Shown piece by piece: positions 1-10,010 of a DNA stretch of 64,000 nucleotides. Location: the NCBI GenBank assembly GCA_035578155.1, contig JAPWDM010000007.1, forward strand, positions 32,462,413 through 32,526,412, read 5' to 3'. The notes beneath the pieces are model-generated. The model did no database searches. It worked only from the letters and a program-made list of their open reading frames with translations, and was not told where the DNA came from. Source of the DNA: Brachynemurus nebulosus. Lineage: Eukaryota; Arthropoda; Insecta; Neuroptera; Myrmeleontidae. Both the position numbers and the translations under genes were made by a program. Every line of letters starts with the position of its first letter. The stretch's first letter is position 1.

Positions 1-680
1 ATGATTTGAAATCAAACAGAATCATGATTTTTTTCAACCTAAAAAAAGATTCATCAACTTTGGAAATATCAATTTTTTGACAAAAAGTGAAGACATATTA
101 ATTTTATTGGTATTGCGCCAAAAAAATATGGGAAAAATGTTAAATTGTATAAACTAAGATTATTCCAAAAAATTTTGCGGGAATAATTTTGACCGTTTAT
201 GTCACAGGCCGTTCTGTGTCACATTCTCCAAAGTCCAAACATTATTGTTCACCTAAAATGAATCAATGCACTCATATGATTCGAACGCACTCGAAATGAA
301 CTCTTTTGAGTGTTTTTCCCATGTTGGATTACACACATAATATATTTATGTTACGTATAAATTCTTTACGAATTGCAATCAATGTTCAGATATAGTAATT
401 TAATCGTTTATTAGCCGGTCTATCCGTCCGATTGTCTGGCCGTCTGCCCGTTCGTCTATACATCTCGCATGTCCGTCGATTCACGTACACACACATTTGA
501 CTTGAATCGCTTTCGTAATAGTGCTACAAATCAGTTAATATCTGGCAGGTTTATGTTAATAGTTTTAATTAGACTTTGCTAGTTAATAGTTGAAACTATG
601 CCGAGCGGCGTTGTATATGATTCGAGTACATCAAGTACAGTTTTGGGTAAATTTAGCGATATTCGGTTTTGTTTATTGGT
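1..680. other. AT-rich sequence without recognisable gene
   Basis: No open reading frame of note and no element end was found. A short patch near 412..490 is richer in G+C and repeats GTCCG/GTCTG-like words, but I see no larger structure. Confidence 0.4.
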
Positions 681-1541
681 ACTTAAGGCAGTTGGTCGAT
701 AAAGCGATTTTTTCAAAGGATTTTAACGAAACTTCTCTAGATATTTATTTAATCTAATACCAATGAGCCCTTACCGAAAAAAAAATTGACCACCCCAATT
801 TTGAGAAAAACGATTTCAAAGTTTTGTAATTTTAATACAGGCTCTTATGGGAGAACTCTTTTTTTTTTTGAATAAAATGAAAATGTGTCAAAGGAATTTG
901 ATAAAAATAGAATATGTTATTCAATACAAAGTTACAAGCCATATTTAATAAGAAATAAAAATTATTGACCACGTCGTTTTTGAAATATAATTTAAAAACA
1001 TCATTTTATAACGTTTTTGCAACGCTTTTTCAACAATTCTTTTAAATTGCTACAACATATATAAGTAGTTGACGTAGTTGCTCTGAGATAGATACAAAAG
1101 TACATCTCAGCGAAACAATTTTCTTTTATCAAAAATTAAGTTACGTATTAATATTCTTCAGTTATTATATTTATATACCACTTGGTTTTTTTAATTTCCA
1201 CGCGCTTATGTTGCAACAATATAAAAGCATTGTTGAAAAAGCGTTGTAAAAACATTGTAAAATGATGTTCATAAATTATATTTAAAAAACTTTGTATTTT
1301 ATAACATGTTAAATTCCTTTGACACATTTTCATTTTATTCAAAAAAAAAAAAAATCGAGTTTTCCCATAAGAGCCCGTGTTAAAATTACAAAATTTTGAA
1401 ATCGTTTTTTTCAAAATTGGGGTGATCAATTTTTTTTCGGTAAGGGCTTGTATTATTGGTATTGAATTAAATAAATATCTAGAGAAGTTTCGTTAAAATC
1501 CTTTGAAAAAATCGTTTTATCGACCAACTAATTTAAGTGAC
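681..1541. mobile_element. Foldback/MITE-like element with ~300-bp inverted arms
   Basis: The ends read ACTTAAGGCAGTTGGTCGAT on the left and, on the opposite strand, ACTTAAATTAGTTGGTCGAT on the right. The match continues inward for about 300 bp (left about 681..1020, right about 1200..1541), leaving a short centre. The 93-codon minus-strand reading frame inside is a by-product of the inverted repeat. No transposase and no clear target-site duplication were seen, so the superfamily is unknown. Confidence 0.75.
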
Positions 1542-1848
1542 GATATGGTTGGATTGAATCTGAAAGCGTCTTCAAGTTAAAGAGTGATAATTTCTTATAG
1601 TCAGGGGAACATTTGAAAATTGGAAATAATCGTTCAGATCAATGTTTCTGAATCGTTGGTTCGCGAAAATATCTCACCGGCCCACCGAAACACGTAAGAA
1701 TTACAATGATTTACAAAAATTTTGGCTTTTTGTGTCCGTGTTTTAATGGGATTCAGTATTTTTTATTTATAGCACATAATGTCTAACATAGTACAGTACA
1801 ATTTTTTGTATTTAAAAAACAAGAAAACGGCGGAGCTAATTTTATGGA

Positions 1849-2112
1849 CAGATAGTCGATCAAATGGTCGAAAAACGACATTTCATATTACACGACCTAA
1901 TGTTATACGTACTGACGATGGAAATGATTTCAGGCTGCAAGAATTAGATTTTATTTTAAAGAACTGTTTTAGAAGATTTTCTTAATGCTTAAGAATGTGT
2001 CGATATTTATCTGAATTACATGGTCTACCAAGTGGTCGGAAAACGACATTTCATATTACACGATCTAATGCTATTTCAATTAACGGTGGAATGGATTCCA
2101 GGCTACAAAAAT
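1849..2112 (+). repeat. Two tandem copies of a ~150-bp unit with a conserved reading frame (left array)
   Basis: Two diverged units follow each other. Both contain the sense peptide GRKTTFHITR followed by N and a stretch ending in D-S/F-R-L-Q. The second unit also has the lead-in CRYLSELHG. The units are out of frame with each other and are broken by stops. The same unit recurs twice, inverted, at 4112..4360. I do not recognise the family; it could be the remnant of a repeat-protein gene or part of a transposable element. Confidence 0.6.
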
Positions 2113-2229
2113 TCTTCTTAAAATTAAAAAAATTGCAAAATTACGCCAAAAAGGTGAACGCCAAATACGAATCAACGGAAATCTATCAAAACAAATACAT
2201 GAAGCAAAAATTTTCTTCAATTTGAATTC

Positions 2230-2375
2230 ATTTTTCCAACGGTAATGGTCTGTAGTTATCCGAAGCATATTCGAAACTTTTATTTTAGATTCGATTTCGA
2301 TTTCGAATAGTTTTTTATTTCGGATATCCGGTAGTTTCGATTACGGTTACGGATATCCATACCAGGTCTTAAAAA
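2230..2375. mobile_element. Truncated copy of the ATCCG-rich hAT-like element
   Basis: The segment carries reiterated TTTCGATT/CGGATATCC words and ends near ACGGTTACGGATATCCATAC. It resembles, in inverse orientation, the left arm of the element at 58127..58520. Only one end is present, so it is a fragment. Confidence 0.5.
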
Positions 2376-3150
2376 CAAGTTCCAAATTTTTATAAGAACC
2401 GCAGCTTGCCGATGCCTGACCACTCCTGATAACTTTTAATGAGTAAAAAAAAACGTCAGATTTTTCCAGAACGATCATATTTTAAATAAAACTGATTTTA
2501 TCTTAAATAATCCATAAATCATACTAAAAAAAAAGTCTGAACCTGAAAAATTTGTTGAAAATCACTGCAATTTGTTAACCAATCGCTATTTATCATTAAA
2601 ATCATTGTAGTATCTATATGCAAACTGATATCGGAATTAATGAAGTAGGTGTTAAAACAACCGCGACCGTTAAATATTACAAGCGCCTAATGTCAAAAGT
2701 AATTTGACCACATGTTACACATTTATGTTATACATTACATGTTTTAATATCATGTATACATACATGTACAATCCACGTCAAAAATATATATTACCTTAAC
2801 ACTCTGTTAATAAATAATACTTTCTATAATAAATCATTGTAACATTATTTAAAATACTTTCAAAATATTATAAATTAAATTTATTATACAAAAAGTTATA
2901 AATATTAACGTTACGTTTCTTAAGATCGCTTCATGTAATCGATTTCATCGCACAAAATCAAATCGTGCACCTCATGACGTCATCACGACACATTGTTTTG
3001 ACTAGGGAATTATGAACATTGACTCTATGCTGGAGTAATTGTTTGGGGACAAATTTTTCATTTTTGTTGATACCGATTCTATATATTCTCTATTGTTCGA
3101 GTTATTGAATTTGTACACGGAATTTTTAATGTCATATTATTTCAAATCAT
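2376..3150. other. AT-rich sequence, nothing recognised
   Basis: No reading frame, hairpin or repeat shared with other parts of the window was seen here. Confidence 0.35.
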
Positions 3151-3153
3151 GAC

Positions 3154-3508
3154 ATTCTCAAAACAGTTTCTTTGTTAAAGATAAAAATTTTTTTCTTTGG
3201 ATCAAAAAATTATTTCTTGAATTAAAAAAAAATATGTTTCTGATTCAAAGAAATATTTCTTTGAATTTTTTTTCTACAGTCAAAGAAATATTTCTTTGAC
3301 TTTGACTTGGATTCAAAGAAATATTTTCTTGAATTTTTTTCAACAGTCAAAGAAATATTTCTTTGACTTTGACTTGAATTCAAACAAATTTTTTTTCAAC
3401 AGTGAATCAAAATTTCCTTGAATCAAAAAAATAATTTTGTTGATTCAAAGAAAAATAATAATTCAAAGAAATTTTTATTTTTTGAACAGAAAAATCATTT
3501 TGAGAGTG
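3154..3508. repeat. Element built of TTCAAAGAAATATTTCTTTG palindromes
   Basis: Ends are TTCTCAAAACAGTTTCTTTG and, on the other strand, CACTCTCAAAATGATTT. The interior is almost entirely reiterations of TTCAAAGAAA and its complement. A second copy lies at 28707..29024 inside the OATP gene with equivalent ends, which supports a dispersed non-autonomous element rather than local slippage. No target duplication was resolved. Confidence 0.6.
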
Positions 3509-4111
3509 CAGGTTGTTATGGTAACTTTTAAATTTTGTAATTTTTTTTTTCAATCGTGACTTTATACGAGTGTAAGGCACACACTAAAATTTTTTTATTT
3601 CTACGATTTCAGTTAGTTTCGCTGAATTTTTACAGTTTATATTAATTTTTGACTAAGAAGTGTAAAAATGTAATTTGCACATGTATACATACATATATGT
3701 TTATACATTATATAGATATCTGCGAATATTATGTTAAGGAACGTTAAAATGTTTTAAAACAAAATATAAAATTGTTAAAAAAAAAATAAAAACAAAAAAC
3801 AAAAAAAATAAAAGAAGATAAATTGCCTGATATTTACAAAGTAATATTCCAAAAAGAGATGGAAATATTATTACATATATGTAAACGTATTTACATGTGT
3901 TAATTTGTAAATAAAGTCCGCAGCAAAAATGTATGAACGTCAAAAAATTTGGTTCAATATATCTTACAGTTAGAATGAATGATATTGGAGGGCAGACATC
4001 TAGGGCAGAAATAATAAGCTCGATAAGAAATGGTAACTTTCAAAAACAAAAAAAAAAAAAAAAAAAAAAAAAAAACATCAAACAAACCGACCCATTCCTA
4101 AAAAATAATCG
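3509..4111. other. AT-rich sequence with a poly(A) tract
   Basis: The stretch holds an uninterrupted A-run around 4050..4075, just left of the inverted ~150-bp units. Around 3985..4030 the sense translation GGQTSRAEI resembles GGQTYRVEI encoded near 63366, a weak hint of shared repeat ancestry. Confidence 0.35.
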
Positions 4112-4360
4112 GGTAATATGAAATGCCGTTATCCGACCACTTGGTCCACCATATAATTCACATAAATATCGACACTTTCATTCTTAAACATTAGAGCGAT
4201 GTTTAAAAACCATTCTTTAATTTTAAATAGAATTATTGTATACTGGAATCATTTCCGCCATTAATTGGAATACCATTAGGTCGTGTAATATGAAATGTCG
4301 CTTTGTGATCACTTGGTCCACCATGTAATTCACATAAACATCGACACTTTCTTAAACATT
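4112..4360 (-). repeat. Two tandem copies of the ~150-bp unit, inverted (right array)
   Basis: On the minus strand each unit reads C-R-Y/C-L-C-E-L-H/Y-G-G-P-S, then TFHITRPN in one unit and AFHITR in the other, matching the units at 1849..2112. The two arrays flank about 2 kb in opposite orientation. The peptide is better conserved than the linking sequence, suggesting descent from a coding segment. Confidence 0.6.
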
Positions 4361-4467
4361 AGAGAAATATTTAAAAACCATCCTTTAATTCACACTTTTT
4401 TTGATTTTAGTTTGCTTCTAGTGTTCTATGGTTTTACATGTTGCCCGTAGGTCGAAAATCGATCATT

Positions 4468-4735
4468 TTTAACCGACTTCAAAAAAGAGTAGGTTCTTAA
4501 TTCAACCCGTATGTTTTTTTTTATGTATGTACACCGATTTCTCCCACATTTCTGGGCCAATTTACGCCATTTTTTTGTTGGTTAGTAGATAAAGCTCTCC
4601 AGGTGGTCCCATAAAAATTTTGTTAACATTGGTTGAGTAATTTTTTAACCATCTTCAATAATATGAATAATTATGGCAATATTAAAATTTGTATATGCAA
4701 AATTATTTACTTTAAAAACTATAGTAACATATTTT
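4468..4735. repeat. Dispersed repeat beginning AACCGACTTCAAAAA
   Basis: About 265 bp of close similarity to 43447..43715: both begin with AACCGACTTCAAAAA, continue with TTCAACCCGTATG, and end near CTATAGTAACATATTTT. Similar AACCGACTTC-type repeats are common in insect genomes. No terminal inverted repeats or coding sequence were seen. Confidence 0.65.
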
Positions 4736-4767
4736 TAAATTTAAAAGAATTAAATATTGCAATGGTA

Positions 4768-5028
4768 AAACGTGTGAAATTTATTTCACACTAAAAGGTA
4801 TGAAATAAAACATATTTTAAAAAACCGACTTCAAAAAGTAAAAAATATTGTATTAGCACGTATTTTGAAGTCAGACGTAGTATTAAAAAGAATGTAGATC
4901 CACGAGAATTCATTGATTTTACAAGCAGATTCGATCGCACTTTTTACGCGATACTACGCCTGACTTCAAAATACGTGTTAATACATTATTTTTTACTTTT
5001 TGAAGTCGGTTTTTTAAAATATGTTTTA
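4768..5028. mobile_element. Palindromic MITE with AAAACCGACTTCAAAAAG ends (uninterrupted copy)
   Basis: A near-perfect palindrome: the left arm from about 4807 (AACATATTTTAAAAAACCGA) is mirrored to about 5028. A second copy at 48705..49905 is split by a piggyBac-like MITE exactly at the TTAA of CATATTTTAA, so this copy serves as the empty-site reference for that insertion. Confidence 0.75.
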
Positions 5029-5454
5029 TTTATCTTCGCCTCCCCGCCTTATTACTTGATCCTGTGTGTTTCAACATGCTCCCTTTCTGTTAATCATTTT
5101 GTTATGTCCTGTACCTGAAGAACTGTTACTTAACTGTTTTGTATAAGCGTACATACATAATATTATATATTATGATCACTAATAGAGTAAACAATTGATT
5201 TATGCCTAGAATTTAATTGTGACTGGGACACCTTATCTTGTTTGCCAACTTTTCCACATGTTGGATTGTATTTATCTATTGTACTGTCCGATTCCATTAA
5301 ATGTTCCCGTTTAACAGAACGTATTGAAATGAATTAGTGATAAATATGTATATAACTGGAAATTGTATTTATTCCATTTTTGGCAGATGGCGTTGAATAA
5401 TTTGTACACAACTTATAAAAGTTACTTTTATTTATAAGTTTTCCGTATAAAGGG
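5029..5454. other. AT-rich sequence, nothing recognised
   Basis: No gene, hairpin or shared repeat was seen. Confidence 0.35.
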
Positions 5455-5575
5455 CCTTTTAGACAGTCATATCAGTTCTCAGTTCAGTTTCAGTTTCAGT
5501 CGAACTGTCAGTTTTTCCTACGTGTAAAAATCAAAATCGGAAAGGAGAACTGAAACGGAGACTGAGAACTGACAG
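5455..5575. repeat. CAGTTCTCAGTT-rich imperfect palindrome
   Basis: ATCAGTTCTCAGTTCAGTTT on the left is mirrored by GAAACGGAGACTGAGAACTG on the right across about 120 bp. It may be a small MITE or a diverged pair of repeats. No target duplication was seen. Confidence 0.4.
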
Positions 5576-6301
5576 GATGGATAGATCTATTTGTTTCGTT
5601 TCAGATCTTAGAAATCGTATGTGTAAACAAGCGCATCATGCCTTAGCCTGTCTACTCACGTCAGTTTTCTTGAAAATCTGACAAAGTACACATTTTGTAT
5701 AGGCAACTGTCGCTATGTCCAACCAGGATCACGATTTTGTTGTCGAATTTATTAAAATTTATAAAATCTTACCGTGTTCATGGAATAAGACAGATGTACC
5801 ATTGTTGATTTGAGTGTCTTCTTTCTTCGACTTTCAATATTTTTTCAATACAGAAAATTATTTTGTTTAGTTTTTAAATACGTAAATTTTAAAACCTTGT
5901 TTATTGGCCAGTTACGTAGGTTAATATTTCAAATTTTGAATTTAAATATCCGTATTTAAGGTCTTTAATTGGTCGCGATAGTAAATGTCCCACTCCTTAA
6001 TTTATCCGATGAAATATTGCCAGTTTTTGTGAGGAGTGCACCAGAAGATTAATGTTTCAGTATGAAAAATTATTTCCAATGAAATAAGCATAAATAATTC
6101 AAAAAACAACTACAAACTCTATTTCAAAAATTTTACTTGAACATAAATTAAAATTTACGAGTTGATTTTGCAATGGAATTGCACAGTATTTGTACGTTGA
6201 CAGTTTATTCGAATTGAATTGCAACATTAGAAATACTGAATGAAAATTTAGTGATCGTTAATTATAGATATTAATGTTCTTGTCTAGGTACGCTAGTTCA
6301 A
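5576..6301. other. AT-rich sequence, nothing recognised
   Basis: No reading frame or repeat could be supported here. Confidence 0.35.
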
Positions 6302-7300
6302 ATACAGCATAACCTCCTCTTATGCGGTGGACAGGGTTCGCACAAAAAGCCAAAAATTGTAAACTTTATAAATATTTTAATAAAAAATACAGTTCCCTAC
6401 AGATTATAAAAAATCCCAATTTGTTGCAATACATACATACCTAAAGAGACTGAATGATTTAAGGGGGTATTCTAGTACTCGATTTTGAGGTGAATTTACG
6501 GGCGTAATAAACATTTTTAGTATCCATTTTTTTAAGAGTTTTTTATTGATATTTGAAAAGCATAAGAATGTATAAAAATTTAAAAAAAAATTCAAAATTG
6601 AAATTGGTACAGGCCGGCAAAATTGGGACTCAAAAAAAGGTGTCTCCTGGTTGACGTGATTCCAACCCGCCTGGTGATCTGAAACATAAAACTTAGTTAA
6701 TTCTTAATAAACAAAGATGCAAAATTAGTTGGATGAGCCGATTTGGAAAAATAAATTTTTTCACAAAAATTCCATTTGAAAAAAAATCATTTTTTCGCCT
6801 CCTTTTTTCACCTTTGAAAATTTTTTAAAAATAGTAAAAAAAAAATTCCGAAAACCCCTACGCCGGACCAATTTTGATAGTTTTAAGAAGGTCTGTACCA
6901 AATTTCAAGTAAATCGGTGCATTACTTGAGATATCATGTCAACCGTATCGAAAAAAGCAGTTTCGAGTAATTTATATTAAAAATTCGAATTTAACGAAAA
7001 GATACACAGTACACAGGGAAAAAATCACTAACAACTCCAAAAACAATTCGAATTTCCGTAAATCCTTTTAAAGGCTTATTCTTAAAGGTCTAAACTTTGA
7101 AAATATGACAAAAAAAAACAAAAATCGATTTTTTCGAATTTCTAGACTAAAATATCCCCTTAATTCATATACTTATGTAATGTGACGATACATAAAATGC
7201 TTAAAAACTGTCAATAACTAACCTTATCACCAATTAATGTTCAAATTTCTTACTTTTTCATATTTTTCGTTCTCAATACCGCATAAAAAAGTAGTACAAA
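6302..7300. mobile_element. pogo-like MITE, interrupted by a TTAA element
   Basis: The left end (ACAGCATAACCTCCTCTTAT, followed by GCGGT) and the right-end sequence (ACCGCATAAAAAAGTAG near 7276) match the ends and subterminal parts of the element at 22735..23227 and the fragment at 61215..61510. Most of the interval is a second element (6463..7159) inserted at TTAA, so the host element is only about 300 bp. Confidence 0.55.
6463..7159. mobile_element. TTAA-targeting MITE, family 2, copy 1
   Basis: Flanked by TTAA on both sides (6459..6462 and 7160..7163). The ends are GGGGGTATTCTAGT and ACTAAAATATCCCC, imperfect inverted repeats. A second copy in the opposite orientation is at 41895..42797. 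TTAA duplication is typical of piggyBac-type elements, but the G-rich end differs from the CCCTAG family also present. No coding capacity was seen. Confidence 0.8.
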
Positions 7301-8865
7301 AAGATCCTATTTAAAGAGGTTTATACTCTTAATACTGTATATTGTTCTTTTTCTAGTTATTTTAATGTTGCAATGCATTTTAACTAATCTGTTAAGATTT
7401 TTATACATTTTAATGTGAAAGAAAATTTATTTACAACTTCTAACAATCTAATAAATTTATCGAGTATATTTCTTTGAATTAAACTTTGTTTACAAACTTG
7501 GCGTTATCATTTAATAGTGTTATATCACTTTTTTGCGCTGTATTTTAATTACAAATATTATAAATAAAATAATAAATTTCATCATAATATTGCGGTATTT
7601 CTGTAACACAGTTTGAACCCGTTATTTGTGTAAGATCTACATAATATATATAAAAGGTTATGGAAATAACTAATATAAATTGAAGATTCCCATGTAACTT
7701 TTAAAAGGTTAATTGGTGCAGCATACTTTAAATTCGTTTATTTACATCAAACAGCGGAGAGAGTGATTCTTTAATAGGGACAAGGTACAAAGGATTTGAA
7801 CTAGGAGCCCCAAATTCCATTGCTTTTGTTGTAAAATGCAAAAAAAAAAAAATACGATAAAATTTTTTTTTAAATAGTTCAGAATAGATGTACATATTTC
7901 CATTAAAACAATAAAATTTATAGCCGCCTAGACCAAAATTTAATGTCCGCACGTCTATGCAGTAAACTTTTCCAAGACCTACATTATTTTCAAAGAATAA
8001 AATTTAAAAAAAAAATAGTAATAATTCACGAAATAATTCAACATCTGTGAACACACACATTTGTAATAAAAAAAATAAAAATAAACATAATAACAATAAA
8101 GTGTTGTATAAAGACAATAACAGTTTAGTACTGTAATAATGTTGGCTATTAAGTTTTTAATTAAACATACTTAGTTAACGATAATAATTAGTAAATTAAC
8201 AGTCGGGCAAAGTATAAAAATGAATTGAAAACCGGGCTGTACGCCGGAGCAAAAGATTCAAATAAGAAAATTTCTTTAACAAAACAAAACGTATAGGGAA
8301 ATTGAATGTTTAATTGGTTGTTCGAAGCAACAGATCAGTTACATTCAGCAGTACGTGAGATTTTCATTTTTTTATTTTTTGTCGGCCAATCACATTACTG
8401 GGGAAAAATCACTTCCCTTTCTTTCTATTGACTTAAATGATGTATTAACATTTCTAGAATGATATTCAAAATAAATTATGATTGCGGAAATATTTTAAAA
8501 TTGTTCTGAACCCGATTTTTGAAACGGCTACGAGCGCTTGAAAATATTTAAAAACTGTTACTTTTGCTATATTTCCATAAATAACTAAAAAGTGATAGGT
8601 ATGAACACACAAAACGATAAACACGTTTTTGAAATTTTACATAAGTTTTTCTCAACACTACGTTTTCCAAAATGGTGGGCAAGATAACTTCAACAATTTG
8701 TATCCGATTGATTTGAAATTTTAATTGCAGCTTCTTAGATAGATTATCTAGGGCGGTACATAAGACTTTTTTTTTTTAAACAAATCAAGGTTGATATTTT
8801 TGTAGATTTTTAAATTTTTTTTTTGGTGCCATTTAACGATACATAAATATTTTTTATAATAACCT
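7301..8865. other. AT-rich intergenic sequence, nothing recognised
   Basis: About 1.5 kb upstream of dysfusion with no convincing reading frame, shared repeat or element ends. Part of it may hold dysfusion 5' sequence, which I could not delimit. Confidence 0.35.
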
Positions 8866-9418
8866 TGTATAAGAAGTTTTAATATATTGAATCGAAAACC
8901 AAAGAATGCGTTTCAAGTGACTTAATAAAAGATTAAAAATTTATTTTGTGGAAAATAATTTAATTTTATTACTTTTTGAGATCTTATTCGAAAAATTACT
9001 AACAAATTTTAGAAAATTTACAAATGTGCCTAATGAGGAAATAACTACATATCTACGGGAATATTTGTGACTGAGAAATTTCACATTCTGTAAAGTCACA
9101 CATGTCCACCGACTCATAATAGTTCACAAATTAATTATTTGAGAGACATATCTTATGATACAATTGATGTATTTGTCTATTTTTTAATTTTTATAATGAA
9201 AATATGCTTTGATAAAAAAATTAAAAAAATTAATAAATATTTATATTAAAAAATTTTTCCAAATTTCTGTAAATATTTTGTTCGCTTTTGTAGTATTGTT
9301 ATGTAAAAAAAATGTTTTTTTGCAAATAAACTCTAAAACTCTCCGTAAAAAGTCCACTCGTCAAATTGACGCCGATGTATGATTAACGTTTCTCATAGAC
9401 CAACGTATGAGTCTAGGG
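8866..9418. mobile_element. piggyBac-like MITE, family 1, 5'-truncated copy
   Basis: The right part matches 34133..34695 closely and ends in GTCTAGGG followed by TTAA (9419..9422). The left end is missing, so the copy begins abruptly near 8866. It is in the same orientation as the copy at 33767. Confidence 0.8.
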
Positions 9419-9828
9419 TTAATAACTGGAGACAAACCGATAAATGTATCCATATCCGTTTAAGAAGTTTTTTTTTTTTTGGAGATACCTCTCGCATAGA
9501 CACAGGACACAGTCATGGTGCACACACAGATCGGTAGATCATTAATTTTAATCAACCAGTGATTAATGATTTAACTGAATTAGAAAATCGTAATAATTAA
9601 TCAAATTATATAGATCTATAATTAATATTTTAATGTAATTAATATATAGATATATTTATTGAATGCAATCAGTGCTATAAATTGTTAATTTATCGATTAT
9701 TTTTTATTTGTTTGATTAATTGATTCAATATTATTTGAATCGTTTTTGATTTGTTTCTCAGTGGTACATAATATGTTGCTATATCGTTACCGTTTTATAC
9801 AATCTGTGTTCTTCTTTTTTTTTTCTAG

Positions 9829-10010
9829 ATTTGACGCAAATAAATCGACAAAGGGCGCAAGCAAATTAAGACGAGATTTAATAAACGCGGAAATTGCTAA
9901 TTTACGCGATTTACTACCATTACCTCCTTCAACGCGTCAGCGCCTTTCACAGCTGCAACTGATGGCACTTGTGTGTGTTTACGTTAGAAAAACCAATTAC
10001 TTTCAACAAG
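9829..10010 (+). CDS. dys: dys coding exon 1 found here: bHLH domain
   Basis: The acceptor is a T-tract ending in CTAG and the donor is CAAG/GTTTGTG. The exon carries 60 complete codons plus one base at each side. It encodes [13 protein letters not shown], the loop segment [20 protein letters not shown], and helix 2 ending in [10 protein letters not shown]. It must be preceded by a small exon ending with two bases of a split codon. Confidence 0.93.

Noticed and set aside
1148..1429. 93-codon minus-strand frame
   Set aside because: It lies in one arm of an inverted-repeat element and shows no motif.
9515..9533. ATG followed by a donor-like G/GTAGAT as the dys start exon
   Set aside because: It would end in phase 1, whereas exon 1 at 9829 needs two preceding bases of a codon.
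9746..9828. In-frame read-through upstream of the bHLH exon as the N-terminus
   Set aside because: A clear polypyrimidine acceptor precedes 9829, and the upstream residues are unlike the family.
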